Shown here in pieces: positions 34,060-42,902 of a stretch of 64,000 bases of DNA. Position 1 is the stretch's first letter. Each line of letters begins with the position of its first letter. The translations under genes and the position numbers were made by a program. This stretch comes from Microcaldota archaeon. Lineage in GTDB: Archaea > Micrarchaeota > Micrarchaeia > Norongarragalinales > Norongarragalinaceae. The stretch lies in the NCBI GenBank assembly GCA_016207165.1, contig JACQQD010000001.1, forward strand, positions 1 through 64,000, given 5' to 3'. The notes under the pieces are model-generated. The model made no database searches and was not told the origin of the DNA. It was given only the letters and a program-made list of their open reading frames with translations.

Positions 34060-34467
34060 ATGGAAGAAATCCCTTTGAAGCCGTTGGTCCAGCGGCTCCG
34101 ACGACTGCCGCAACACATGCAGGCAAAAACAAATGTCGAACTTTGGGGCGCGCTTGGAAACGCCGTGGCCGACTACCTTGAAGCCGACAACAAAAGCCAT
34201 GCCACCGGACGCGAATTTGCCCAGGCCTACCACCAAACACTTGAATTGGCCGAACGAGGAGTGATCCGAGAAGAACAGTACCCAGGCCTCGGGAACCTCG
34301 GCAACCCAACGATAAACAACTTGTTTCGCCTTGCGTTTCCTGGCGTGGTACAAAAAATCATTCCAGAAAAGCACTGGGAGGATGCCCGCGAAATGCATTT
34401 ACGGATAATACGGGAGCGCATGCAAGCGGTGGCGGACGCGCAATTCAGGAAGCTATCGGAGAACTAG
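34060..34467 (+). CDS. Hypothetical helical protein next to tRNA-Arg
   Basis: 135 residues, helical and charged, no recognised family: MEEIPLKPLVQRLRRLPQHM, then ATGREFAQAYHQTLELAERG. Begins five bases after the tRNA 3' end; a longer frame from 33976 would run through the tRNA and is rejected. Probably transcribed with the tRNA. No membrane segment or enzymatic motif. Confidence 0.5.
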   Translation: MEEIPLKPLVQRLRRLPQHMQAKTNVELWGALGNAVADYLEADNKSHATGREFAQAYHQTLELAERGVIREEQYPGLGNLGNPTINNLFRLAFPGVVQKIIPEKHWEDAREMHLRIIRERMQAVADAQFRKLSEN

Positions 34468-34523
34468 AAAACGTCGCGGCGTGCAAACTCTGAAATAGGT
34501 GGGGCAGAACCAGCTATTCACAT

Positions 34524-35654
34524 ATGCTCATCGGCTTGGTGGGACTGCCCAACAAAGGCAAGTCCACGCTGTTTAACGCGTTGACGCATTCTAACGCTCA
34601 AGTCGCCAACTACCCATTCACTACCATCAAGCCCAACGAGGGCGTGGCGTTCGCTACAAAAGAGTGCCCCCACGTGCAACTGGGTCTGGGCCACTGCGAC
34701 CCCAAGAATTCGGCGTGCGAAAACGGCATCCGAAAAATTCCCGTGAAAGTCCTGGACGTGGCGGGCCTGGTTTCCGGCGCTTCCAACGGAAAGGGCATGG
34801 GCAACCAGTTCTTGAACGACTTAAGCCGAGCCGACGCATTGATTGTCGTCGCCGACGCATCGGGGCAAACCGATGACGAAGGTAACCCCGCCCAAGGACA
34901 CGACGGACGCCGCGACGTGGAAATCTTGGAACAAGAACTGGATGCGTGGTTTACGCAAGTCGTGACCCGCAACGCCCAAAAAACAAAGGGCAACGCCTTA
35001 AGCGAATTCATTGAATCGCTTTCCGGTTTGAACGTTGAAAAACGCCACGTGATGGAGGCCTTGGCCGAAAACAACATTCCGGAAAACTCGCGGGAATGGA
35101 ACGCCATGGATTTGGAAAAACTCGCGGAATCCATCCGCAAAAAAACGAAGCCCTTGGTGGTGGCCGCCAACAAAATGGACTTGAAAGGGGACGCATCCGG
35201 CCTTGAAGCTCTAGGCTACCCCGTGTTTTCGACGTCCGGGGAAATGGCGTTGGCCAAACAAAAAGCCGTCAAAAACGGTTTCGCCAATGAACAAGGAGGA
35301 AAACTGGTTCCGGCGACCACCGACCCCAAGATCGTCTCCGCCATCGAAAAAATCAACGCCTTTGGAAACGACGGCGTACAGGCACTTTTGGACCACGTCG
35401 TGTTTGACGTCCTGAACCAAATCGTCGTCTTTCCAGTGGAAGACGAAACGCATTACGCCAACCATTTCGGCAAAATTCTTCCAGACGCGTTCCTCCTGAA
35501 GAAAGGCAGCACGCCCATGGATCTCGCGGAAAAAGTGCACTCCGACTTGAAGAAAGGCTTTCTGTACGCTGTGGACGCCAAAACCAAGCGCCGCCTCGGG
35601 AAAGACAGCGAACTGCAGGACGGAGCCGTCGTGAAAATCGTTTCCGCTAAGTGA
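34524..35654 (+). CDS. YchF-related Obg-family GTPase/ATPase with TGS domain
   Basis: 376 residues. G1 GLPNKGKST (about 7-15), TTI switch, DVAGLV (G3), and NKMD (G4, AANKMDLK) are visible; the C terminus (LKKGFLYAVDAKTKRRLGKD, then ELQDGAVVKIV) is a TGS domain. The protein matches the archaeal YchF-related family, ribosome-associated NTPases implicated in translation stress. Starts ATG 34524 after a short gap; its end overlaps the convergent cdc6 by eight bases. Confidence 0.92.
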   Translation: MLIGLVGLPNKGKSTLFNALTHSNAQVANYPFTTIKPNEGVAFATKECPHVQLGLGHCDPKNSACENGIRKIPVKVLDVAGLVSGASNGKGMGNQFLNDLSRADALIVVADASGQTDDEGNPAQGHDGRRDVEILEQELDAWFTQVVTRNAQKTKGNALSEFIESLSGLNVEKRHVMEALAENNIPENSREWNAMDLEKLAESIRKKTKPLVVAANKMDLKGDASGLEALGYPVFSTSGEMALAKQKAVKNGFANEQGGKLVPATTDPKIVSAIEKINAFGNDGVQALLDHVVFDVLNQIVVFPVEDETHYANHFGKILPDAFLLKKGSTPMDLAEKVHSDLKKGFLYAVDAKTKRRLGKDSELQDGAVVKIVSAK

Positions 35655-36708
35655 CTTTCCGAACCAAATGCCTCTTTCCCGGACCGCCCACGTTCTGTTC
35701 TTCTTCTACAACAACCAACCGCTTCGACTCCAGTTGCGCCAAATACCGTCGAAGGGACCGATCCGGAACACCCAACTCGGCTTGTAAGTCGCCGGAGTAC
35801 TTCGGTTTAGTTAAGGCAGCGAGAACCTGTTCCTCAAGAGGGGATAAGCCCTGCATGCGCTTTTTGGTGGACGCGTTGAGTTCCTCTTGTTCCGTAAACG
35901 CCTCCCGTACGTCCTGTTCCTGAATCGCCAAACCGCCGCGCCGCTCGCAGGCTTTCCCCGCCTTCCACAAAACATCCAGGGCCACGCGGGCGTCGCCTCC
36001 GTTTTTGGCGGCAAACGCGGCGCAAAGGCCAACGACGTCCTCCGGACACGTCTCTTTGCGGAATGCCTTGGCCGCACGGTCCCGCAGAATGGCTTTCAAT
36101 TGAAGCGGGTTGTAGCGCTCAAACGCCAAGGCACGCAAAGACAGCGAGCTTTTCACGCGGGCATCCATGTCGTCAAAGACTCCGGGCTCGTTGGTCAAGC
36201 ACACGACGACCAACGGTAAATTCGAGCGCGACAAATCGTAGAACACGCCGTCCTCTTTCTTGTGAAACAATTGGTCCGCCTCGTCAATGGCTACCACCAG
36301 CCTACAGCCTTTGCGCTGGACGTGGCTGAATACCTCCTGCCTCACTTCGTCGGTAGCCAATCCGCGCCGAGGAATGGGAAAACCCAGTTGCCGGGCGACT
36401 TCCGTCAAGACGCCTTGGCGGGTGTAGTGCTGCCACGCGTTGACGTACACGTATTCCGAGGACTGGGCAAAGTCCTTGAGTTGGTCCAACACGTGCTTGG
36501 CGCACGACGTCTTTCCGGTGCCTGGCGGGCCATGGACCAACACGCCAAGGCCTCGCCGGCCTTCGGCAAACGGCTTTAACGCCAAAGCCAAGGCCTGGAT
36601 TTCATTTTCCCTTCCAGGCAACACGTCGGGCAAAAATTCCGGCGAAAGCACGGATTCGTCCAGAAACACGCCGCGATCGGAAACCGAGGCGAACACGTTT
36701 TTCTTCAT
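35647..36708 (-). CDS. cdc6: Cdc6/Orc1 replication initiator
   Basis: AAA+ initiator that binds origins and loads MCM. 353 residues: N-terminal DVLPGRENEIQAL, Walker A HGPPGTGKTSCAK (about 62-74), Walker B LVVAIDEADQLF, sensor CLTNEPGVFDD, then a C-terminal winged helix (LSPLEEQVLAALTKPKYSG, LESKRLVVVEEE) for DNA binding. A frame extends to 36777, but ATG 36708 is the natural start. Its promoter lies in the space shared with the divergent sigma-like gene. Archaeal cdc6 genes are often near an origin, but I see no clear origin-box repeats here. Confidence 0.93.
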   Translation of the reverse strand: MKKNVFASVSDRGVFLDESVLSPEFLPDVLPGRENEIQALALALKPFAEGRRGLGVLVHGPPGTGKTSCAKHVLDQLKDFAQSSEYVYVNAWQHYTRQGVLTEVARQLGFPIPRRGLATDEVRQEVFSHVQRKGCRLVVAIDEADQLFHKKEDGVFYDLSRSNLPLVVVCLTNEPGVFDDMDARVKSSLSLRALAFERYNPLQLKAILRDRAAKAFRKETCPEDVVGLCAAFAAKNGGDARVALDVLWKAGKACERRGGLAIQEQDVREAFTEQEELNASTKKRMQGLSPLEEQVLAALTKPKYSGDLQAELGVPDRSLRRYLAQLESKRLVVVEEEQNVGGPGKRHLVRKVT

Positions 36709-36764
36709 TCCAACCCTCAATGGCGAAAGCCTCAATAAAGCGCTTTGCACCAATTGGCCATTGG

Positions 36765-37334
36765 ATGAGCAAGCCAACCCCTACGCCCAGGACGCCGCCG
36801 CGGGAAGCCATGGTTTCCAAAGCCGTGGTGGAAGAAGCGGTACGCCGGCACATGGACCCCCGACATCCGTTGTTTGAAGACGTCGTCAGCGAAACGTGGA
36901 TTTCCGCCCACGAAAAATCCGAAAAAAAAGGGAAACCCCTTCCAATCAGCAAAATCGCAGAAATCGCCAAAGGCAAAGCCAGCCGGACGTTGGCAGAAGA
37001 AAGACAACAGACGGGCCAGGCCATAGCCCCCGCCGGATACGCCGAAGCGGTTGCACGCCTCCACCCCCAGACCCAGGAGTTTTTCACGCCCCGGCAAGAA
37101 TGGAATGCACTCATGGATCGCTGGGGCCGACACCTCACCCAAAAAGAGCGCGACGCGTTATACTTGAAAGTCATGAAAGACTTGAGTCTACGCGACATGG
37201 TTTGGGGGCTTAAGATAACGCCGGGTGCGGCGGAAAACCGAGTCTACAAAGCGCAAAAAAAACTGTATTGGAAGCTTTGGAACGACCCCGTCGTTAGAAC
37301 CATACTGGAAAGACGAGGAGGGCCCCGAAGATGA
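36765..37334 (+). CDS. Sigma-70/ECF-like protein (bacterial-type regulator in an archaeon)
   Basis: About 189 residues. FEDVVSETWISAHEKSEKKG (about 37-56) with ISKIAEIAKGKASRTLAEE resembles sigma region 2 of ECF factors, and LTQKERDALYLKVMKDLSLR, then ITPGAAENRVYKAQKKLYWK (about 124-172) resembles the region 4 helix-turn-helix. Archaea use TBP/TFB rather than sigma factors, so this is odd. ATG 36720 and ATG 36810 are alternative starts; 36765 follows CAATAAAG (36730-36737) by about 28 bases. Its stop overlaps the UbiA gene (ATGA), so they are coupled. It may instead be a general HTH regulator. Confidence 0.55.
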   Translation: MSKPTPTPRTPPREAMVSKAVVEEAVRRHMDPRHPLFEDVVSETWISAHEKSEKKGKPLPISKIAEIAKGKASRTLAEERQQTGQAIAPAGYAEAVARLHPQTQEFFTPRQEWNALMDRWGRHLTQKERDALYLKVMKDLSLRDMVWGLKITPGAAENRVYKAQKKLYWKLWNDPVVRTILERRGGPRR

Positions 37335-38164
37335 TCAAACCCTGGTGGCAGTTGTTGCGAGCCGAACACGGTCTCATCGTGTTCATGGCCGTCGTCGTCA
37401 GCCAATTCGTTGTCACGGGCCGGTTCGAGCAAGCGTTTCTGTACCCGGCGCTAGGGCCCCTGCTCATCACGTGGGGCGCGTTTGCGTGGGGCGACTACTT
37501 TGGGTTGAAAAGCGATGCGGCGCTCAAACGTGTGGACCGGCCCCTGGTATCCAAGAAAATCAAGCCGCGGCACGCCTTGTGGGCGGGAATCGCGTTGATG
37601 TTGGCCGGGTTGGCCGCCACCAACCCTGTTGGACGCGAGGCGTTCGCCCTGGCTGCGGTATACACGTTGTTTGCGTTCGCGTACGACCCCATCCTCAAGA
37701 AAAAGCCATTGCTTGGCAACGCCTTCATCGCTTCCGCCATGAGCGTGAGCTTCATTTACGGCAACTTGGCCGCCCAGGTGCCGTTGGACAACAAAGTGGT
37801 GCTGTATGCCGCCGTCGCGTTTCTAGCCGGCTTGGGACGCGAGTTGATCATTACGCTGCGCGACGTGGCCGGCGACAAGAAAATCGGTGCGACCACGTTG
37901 CCCATGGTGTTGGGCGCCAAGAAAACCGTGCTGCTTTCCACGGTCCTCGTCTATGCCGCCGTAGCGCTTTCCCTAGTTCCCCTGCTTCGGCCCGTTCACG
38001 TCGCCTATATTCCATTGGTGATTCTCACCGACGCCTTGTTCTTGCTGGGAACCTACTACGCCTTGCTCAGCCAAAAAACCGACCACCTCAACTCGGCCCG
38101 CCAACTGACGTTGTACGGCATGTTGTTCGGTGTTTTGGCCTTCGCGGCGCTGGGCCTCCAATAA
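37331..38164 (+). CDS. UbiA-family prenyltransferase, probable DGGGP synthase
   Basis: Attaches the second geranylgeranyl chain in archaeal ether-lipid synthesis. 277 residues, eight or nine membrane helices; the first Asp-rich motif reads GDYFGLKSDAALKRVDRPLV (about 54-73) and the second ELIITLRDVAGDKKIGATTL. These match DGGGP synthases of the UbiA family, though quinone or heme prenyltransferases share the fold. It overlaps the sigma-like gene by four bases. Its partner GGGP synthase is at 19469. Confidence 0.85.
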   Translation: MIKPWWQLLRAEHGLIVFMAVVVSQFVVTGRFEQAFLYPALGPLLITWGAFAWGDYFGLKSDAALKRVDRPLVSKKIKPRHALWAGIALMLAGLAATNPVGREAFALAAVYTLFAFAYDPILKKKPLLGNAFIASAMSVSFIYGNLAAQVPLDNKVVLYAAVAFLAGLGRELIITLRDVAGDKKIGATTLPMVLGAKKTVLLSTVLVYAAVALSLVPLLRPVHVAYIPLVILTDALFLLGTYYALLSQKTDHLNSARQLTLYGMLFGVLAFAALGLQ

Positions 38165-38199
38165 AACGGGTTTGAAAAGAAAGCGGAAAACGGGGGCAA

Positions 38200-38487
38200 T
38201 TAGCCCAAGACTTCCAGTTTCCCAAACTTGCCCAACGTGAGTTGCGACTTGTCCTGCCACGTGTTGACGTAGCCGTTCTCGATTTTGATTTTCGAGCCTT
38301 CCTTGACCAAGTCGATGTTGTCGTTCCACAACACCAACGTAATGGTTCCGGAGTCGTCTTGAATGGTGGCGTTGGCCACCCGCAGGTTCCGGCCCATCTT
38401 GTTGATTTCACGAGGCGCGTCGACGCCCACGACTTCCGCTTCCAGGTTCACGTTGCCGGTGCCCGGCGTAAGCTCACTGATTTTCAT
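38200..38487 (-). CDS. Small OB-fold ssDNA-binding protein
   Basis: 95 residues forming a single OB fold: MKISELTPGTGNVNLEAEVV, then NLRVANATIQDDSGTITLVL and GYVNTWQDKSQLTLGKFGK. The pattern resembles RPA/SOSS-B-type domains. ATG 38487 has AGGTGAGG eight bases upstream; a GTG at 38505 is less likely. It probably complements the larger RPA-like protein at 18259. It converges on the UbiA gene. Confidence 0.82.
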   Translation of the reverse strand: MKISELTPGTGNVNLEAEVVGVDAPREINKMGRNLRVANATIQDDSGTITLVLWNDNIDLVKEGSKIKIENGYVNTWQDKSQLTLGKFGKLEVLG

Positions 38488-38639
38488 TTTTTCCTCACCT
38501 TTCACTCCAACGAGTTTCGAGTCTACAACTAACTGGATTTTTACCCGTTAAAAAAGCTTGGGTAGAAAACCCCCCACAGGATTAATAACCGCCCAAGGCC
38601 TTAAAATCTGAAAACCTGATTTTCGGAGGAAACCTCGTT

Positions 38640-39689
38640 ATGACCGACGTCACGCAAACCCTGAAAACGTTAAGCGAGCTTCACGGCCCCACCGGGCAGG
38701 AAGACGCCGTCGCCGATTTCCTTGAAAACCAATTCAAGCAATGCGGTTTTTCCGTGCGACGCGACGTGCTAGGCAACGTGATGGCTTCGAAAGGAAAAGG
38801 AAAAAAAGTCATGGTCGCCGCCCACATGGACGAAATTTCCATGTCGGTGAAAAGCATCACCGACAAAGGGTTCTTGAAGTTCGTGAAAATCGGGGGCATC
38901 TACGACCCCATGCTGGTGGGGTCCCGCGTCATGGTCCACGCCCCAAAGCCGGTCCTAGGCGTCGTGGCGGCCAAAGCCCCCCATCAAATGGACGGCGAGG
39001 AACTCAAGAAAATCCAGGAAGCCAAGGACCTCTACATTGACGTGGGCGCCTCCAACAAAAAAGAAGCCGAGAAACTCGGCATCCGCGTAGGCACCCACAT
39101 CACCTTCGTCGCCGATTTCCAGACGTTTTCCGGCGACCGCGTCATCGGCAAAGCCCTGGATGACCGGGCGGGTTGCGCCACCCTGGTTTTGCTGGCGCAC
39201 GCATTCGCCAAAAAGACGCCGCCCGTGGAACTCCACCTCGTTGGAACCGTCCGCGAGGAAAGCGGGTTGTTTGGCGCCGGCGTGGCGGCCTTCGGATTGG
39301 AGCCGGATTTGGCCATCGCCGTGGACGTCACCCACGCCTTTGGCGCCCCCGGCGCCTCCGAAGAAGAGGTTCCCGTGGCACTGGGCAAAGGGCCGGCTCT
39401 GGCCGTGATTGAAGGCGGCGGATACGGCTTGATTACTTCCCATAAAATGGTGGACTGGATTGACTCCGTGGCCAAAAAGCAGAAAGTCCCGCTTCAAATG
39501 GACGTCCACGAACGCGGCGCCACCGATGCGTCAAGAATGCAGTACAGCCGGCAAGGCCTTTTGACGGCCAGCCTCGGCATTCCCCTTCGCTACATGCACT
39601 CGCAAAGCGAAATCGTGGACACCAAAGACGTGGAACAGACCGCACAACTCGTGGAAGGCATGATCCACGCATTTCCAGACTACAAGTAA
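38640..39689 (+). CDS. M42-family metallo-aminopeptidase
   Basis: Large multimeric zinc/cobalt aminopeptidase (TET-like). 349 residues: VMVAAHMDEISMSVK (metal His), GKALDDRAGCATLVLLAH (metal Asp and catalytic Asp region), GTVREESGLFGAGVAA (Glu pair), AIAVDVTHAFGAPG and the C-terminal YMHSQSEIVDTKDVE. Ribosome site TCGGAGGA lies before the ATG. Usually involved in peptide turnover. Confidence 0.93.
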   Translation: MTDVTQTLKTLSELHGPTGQEDAVADFLENQFKQCGFSVRRDVLGNVMASKGKGKKVMVAAHMDEISMSVKSITDKGFLKFVKIGGIYDPMLVGSRVMVHAPKPVLGVVAAKAPHQMDGEELKKIQEAKDLYIDVGASNKKEAEKLGIRVGTHITFVADFQTFSGDRVIGKALDDRAGCATLVLLAHAFAKKTPPVELHLVGTVREESGLFGAGVAAFGLEPDLAIAVDVTHAFGAPGASEEEVPVALGKGPALAVIEGGGYGLITSHKMVDWIDSVAKKQKVPLQMDVHERGATDASRMQYSRQGLLTASLGIPLRYMHSQSEIVDTKDVEQTAQLVEGMIHAFPDYK

Positions 39690-39786
39690 AACCACCAAAA
39701 AAGAAGAGGTTTGGGTACGATTCTACCCGATCACCTAAGCTTAAGACCGCTTTGCTTTAAAGCCGGCCACACCGTTACCTAAATTC

Positions 39787-40761
39787 ATGAACCGGCTTTC
39801 CAAGCTCACCAAAATCGTGGCCAAGCAACCCGTGCTTTTGATGTCGTGGAGCACGATGAACCCCAACGCCTACTACTTTACGGGGATCGATGACGACGCG
39901 TTCGCCGTTTTCATGACGAGAAACGAAACCATCGCCTACGGCCACGGAAGCTACGGCTTCGCCGACGAAACCCGTGAACCCAAGGACATGCGTGAACACT
40001 TCTGGGATTACGTCAAAAAACACGGAATCAGGAAAATCGGGGTAGACGAATCCGACGGCGCCCTTTATTCCAGGCTCATCCAAAAAAAAGTGGCGCCCGT
40101 GCCCCTTCACGCCCAGTTCCAGAAAATGCGGGCCGTCAAGGACTCCAGTGAAATCGCGTGCATCCAACGCGCCCAAAAAATCACGAAAAAAACGTTTGAG
40201 GAAGTTCTGCCCCACATGGACGGAAAAACGGAGAACCACGTGGCCGGGTTGCTGGAACTCTCGGCGCGAAAGAAAGGCGCGGCCCTGGACGCGTTCCCGC
40301 CCATCGTGGCATCCGGCCCAAACGGCGCGCAACCCCACGCGCGGCCCGCCAAGCGCATCATCAAGAAAACCGAGTGCACGGTCGTGGATCTGGGCGCCAA
40401 ATACCGCCACTACTGCGGCGATTTTACGTCCACTGTTTTCGAGGGCAAAAACCCGGAGCAAAAAGACGCGGTTTTGGCTGTCTTGGAATCCTACGAGGCG
40501 GCCCGAAAAAAAGCGAAAATCGGCGTGCACGGAAAAACCCTCAACCGCGTCGCCCAAGACGTCATCAAAGAGTACGGCTTCGCGAAGAACAGTTTCGCCG
40601 CCATCGGCCTGCGGTTGGGCCACTCCGTGGGCCTGGAAGTTCACGACGGCTTCGGCGTCGAAGACGTCACACTCAAGAAAGGCATGGCGGTCACCATCGA
40701 ACCCGGAATTTACGTTCCAGGAAAATTCGGCGTGCGTTTTGAAGACATCGTCACCCTGTAG
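39787..40761 (+). CDS. M24-family Xaa-Pro aminopeptidase-like protein
   Basis: 324 residues with a creatinase N domain and a pita-bread peptidase domain. The five metal ligands are seen in TVVDLGAKYRHYCGDFTST (two Asp), GLRLGHSVGLEVHDG (His), VTIEPGIYVPGKFG (Glu) and VRFEDIVTL (Glu) at the extreme C terminus. A GCTTTAAAG box lies 30 bases before the ATG. It cleaves N-terminal residues before proline in related enzymes. The short C-terminal end after the last Glu is normal for archaeal forms. Confidence 0.9.
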   Translation: MNRLSKLTKIVAKQPVLLMSWSTMNPNAYYFTGIDDDAFAVFMTRNETIAYGHGSYGFADETREPKDMREHFWDYVKKHGIRKIGVDESDGALYSRLIQKKVAPVPLHAQFQKMRAVKDSSEIACIQRAQKITKKTFEEVLPHMDGKTENHVAGLLELSARKKGAALDAFPPIVASGPNGAQPHARPAKRIIKKTECTVVDLGAKYRHYCGDFTSTVFEGKNPEQKDAVLAVLESYEAARKKAKIGVHGKTLNRVAQDVIKEYGFAKNSFAAIGLRLGHSVGLEVHDGFGVEDVTLKKGMAVTIEPGIYVPGKFGVRFEDIVTL

Positions 40762-40796
40762 AAAAGCTATAAAACAGTCACGCCATAACGAAGGCC

Positions 40797-41540
40797 ATGC
40801 CAACCCCCGGGCAGGAAAGAAATCAAACTCAAACCCTCCGGAACGCCCGAAACATTTTGCGTCAGGCGCGACGGCGTCTTCCATCCGAATTGTCCGACCA
40901 AGCGTTGTATCGACTGTCCTCGTACGACCGAGCCCTTGAAGCATTGGCGGAACGCGCCGGAAAATTCAATCACCCCGAGCCAGAAGCCCATGCGAAGTTC
41001 TTGGAGGCCTTGGACGCGGCCCGCCAAGAACACGCGAAAAACACCCAAGCATTCCGAAGGGCCCGCAACGAGGCACTCAAGGCGTTGGCCAGCGAAGAAG
41101 CCGAGCAATTGGCTCGCCCCCGGAAGATTCTTGGGGCCCTGGAACCCGAGGAAGACGCCGTGCGCGAGATTGTGGCCACGCTGCTTGCCCCCCAGTTTTT
41201 AAGAGGCCGCGCCCTGCACAGGCCCATGGAACCCGTCACTCGGCAGGACCACGTCAATTTGGTGCACGCCGTGTTGGCCGTTTACCGCGTCATCCGGGAA
41301 CCGAACAGCCCCCTGCGCGGCCACCCCATCGGAGACAAGCTGTCCAAGCTTCCGGAATGGGTGTACAAGTCCATGAGCCAGGCGTTCGTGCACGTGCGTG
41401 CCGGCCGCGCCGGTGCGGCGTTTGAAGACTCGCGACAGCGGTACCCCAACCCCTACGAACTCCTGAAAACACGGAAGGACCGGCAGCTGGATGACGCGTT
41501 CAAGGAATTGGAAGGCGGCCTGGGTCCCGACGCACCCTGA
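40797..41540 (+). CDS. Hypothetical helical protein
   Basis: 247 residues, Ala/Arg/Glu-rich and mostly helical; no recognised family. Early coiled-coil-like stretch (ALEALAERAGKFNHPEPEAH, LDAARQEHAKNTQAFRRARN) and a C-terminal acidic end. A GCTATAAAAC box about 25-30 bases upstream predicts a leaderless transcript. No membrane segment or catalytic motif. Confidence 0.55.
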   Translation: MPTPGQERNQTQTLRNARNILRQARRRLPSELSDQALYRLSSYDRALEALAERAGKFNHPEPEAHAKFLEALDAARQEHAKNTQAFRRARNEALKALASEEAEQLARPRKILGALEPEEDAVREIVATLLAPQFLRGRALHRPMEPVTRQDHVNLVHAVLAVYRVIREPNSPLRGHPIGDKLSKLPEWVYKSMSQAFVHVRAGRAGAAFEDSRQRYPNPYELLKTRKDRQLDDAFKELEGGLGPDAP

Positions 41541-41634
41541 AGGCGAAAATACCTTTAAAAGACTTCAAAACCCTTAAGTCTACCAGGTCAACGCCTGATT
41601 TTGCATTCTTTTCCCAAAGGTGGTTTTTAGTCCC

Positions 41635-42027
41635 ATGGTCGACGAACAAGAACAACCCGAAGCGCAAAAAGACGTCGCGGAAGACGAGGAAATGAGCGAG
41701 GAAGAAGAGGAAAGCGAGAGGCTTCCGTTCCCCAACGCGCGCGTCGTCAAAATCATTAAAGACAACCTCAAAAACGAGCACCAAATCAAGAAGGAAGCGC
41801 GGCTGGGCGCCAACCACTTCCTCGGCGAGATTCTGTCCGACGTCGCGCAAAGCATGGACCAAGAGCAATACTTCACGTTGTCCATCGAGCACTTCAACAA
41901 CGCGGCCCGCAAATACCGGGAAATTGGTTTACAGAAGAAACGCATCCAGCGCATCAAGAAAGTCCTGGAAAAACAGCGCGCGGAACTCGATGAAATCATC
42001 GCCGAAATCGACTTGCACACCCAATAG
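41635..42027 (+). CDS. Histone-fold protein (NF-Y/CBF-like)
   Basis: About 130 residues. An acidic N terminus (DEEMSEEEEESERLPF) is followed by a histone-fold pattern: PFPNARVVKIIKDNL, then EARLGANHFLGEILSDVAQS and YFTLSIEHFNNAARKY, ending in a basic coiled coil (KKRIQRIKKVLEKQRAELDE). This resembles archaeal longer histone-fold proteins more than canonical 65-70 residue histones. Start ATG 41635 chosen over GTG 41620. It may bind DNA as a dimer. Located just before a coiled-coil gene. Confidence 0.6.
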   Translation: MVDEQEQPEAQKDVAEDEEMSEEEEESERLPFPNARVVKIIKDNLKNEHQIKKEARLGANHFLGEILSDVAQSMDQEQYFTLSIEHFNNAARKYREIGLQKKRIQRIKKVLEKQRAELDEIIAEIDLHTQ

Positions 42028-42038
42028 GTCCACGACCA

Positions 42039-42893
42039 ATGAGCGACGAGCCGGAAAAGAAAAACGACGCCGCCCCCCGCAAACGACTGGACGCGGCCAA
42101 AGGCAAAGTCGCAGAACTACGCATCCAGAACCGCCAAGCCATCGAGGAAGTCAAGGCCCTCCACGAAAACGCGAAAAAAGAGAAGGAATTGCGCGACGCG
42201 GAAAACCAGGCCGTCAAAAACCTCAAAAAGGCGTGGCAAGACCAAGAGCACGCCGCCGCCCACATCAAGCAAGAGTTGGCCGCCGCCCGAAAGCAAACCG
42301 ACGCGGTTCCACGAGGCCAGAATCCGCAGCGCCTCAAAGCCGAACTGGAACAACTCGAGTGGGTCCAACAAACCGAAGCGCTTTCCAAGCAAGAGGACCG
42401 CGAAATCTCCAAAAAAGTCAAGGCCATCCTCAAGGCGCTACCCGAAGCCGAAACAGCGTCGGGAACGTTCCAGAAAATCCGGGAACTGGAGAAAACGCTG
42501 TACGCGGCCAACGACTCGGCGCGAAAGACGCGCCAGGAAATGAGCCAGCACGCCAAGAAAAGCGATGACCACCACAAAAACCACGTCACCCTCCTAAAGA
42601 AAGCCAATTCATTGTCCAAGAAGATCACGGAACGCTTCAAGGAACTGGATGAAAAACGCGCGGCGTTGATGGAAGAAGAACAGAAAATCCGGGACGAACG
42701 CAAAGCCGAACGCGACTCGGCGAAAGCGGACCGCGAAGCACTCAAAACAGAGCGCCAGCACGCCAACACCAAAGCCCGCGAAAAAGCCAGGCTCCTCGCC
42801 GGCAAAGTCCTGGAAAAAATCAAGAACGGCGGCAAACTCACGTTGGAAGACCTCCAAATCATCCAGGAAGCCGGCATTGACTTGACGGCGTGA
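42039..42893 (+). CDS. Coiled-coil protein (COG1340-like)
   Basis: 284 residues, nearly continuous coiled coil rich in Lys, Glu and Ala (AKGKVAELRIQNRQAIEEVK; KITERFKELDEKRAALMEEE). The end GGKLTLEDLQIIQEAGIDL is a conserved feature of archaeal COG1340-type proteins. A structural or translation-associated role has been suggested for the family. It lies 11 bases after the histone-fold gene and ten before the E1-like gene. Confidence 0.72.
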   Translation: MSDEPEKKNDAAPRKRLDAAKGKVAELRIQNRQAIEEVKALHENAKKEKELRDAENQAVKNLKKAWQDQEHAAAHIKQELAAARKQTDAVPRGQNPQRLKAELEQLEWVQQTEALSKQEDREISKKVKAILKALPEAETASGTFQKIRELEKTLYAANDSARKTRQEMSQHAKKSDDHHKNHVTLLKKANSLSKKITERFKELDEKRAALMEEEQKIRDERKAERDSAKADREALKTERQHANTKAREKARLLAGKVLEKIKNGGKLTLEDLQIIQEAGIDLTA

Positions 42894-42902
42894 ACCGCCG
42901 CC

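Noticed and set aside
33976..34467. Longer 163-residue start for the gene after tRNA-Arg
   Set aside because: The extra codons are the tRNA itself; the ATG at 34060 just after the tRNA is the sensible start.
36650..36830. Replication origin next to cdc6
   Set aside because: I found no repeated origin-recognition boxes or long AT-rich stretch here; only a short shared promoter. The T-rich right end is a better candidate.
37225..38175. 316-residue frame overlapping the UbiA gene
   Set aside because: Arg/His/Gly-rich shadow of a clear membrane prenyltransferase gene in another frame.
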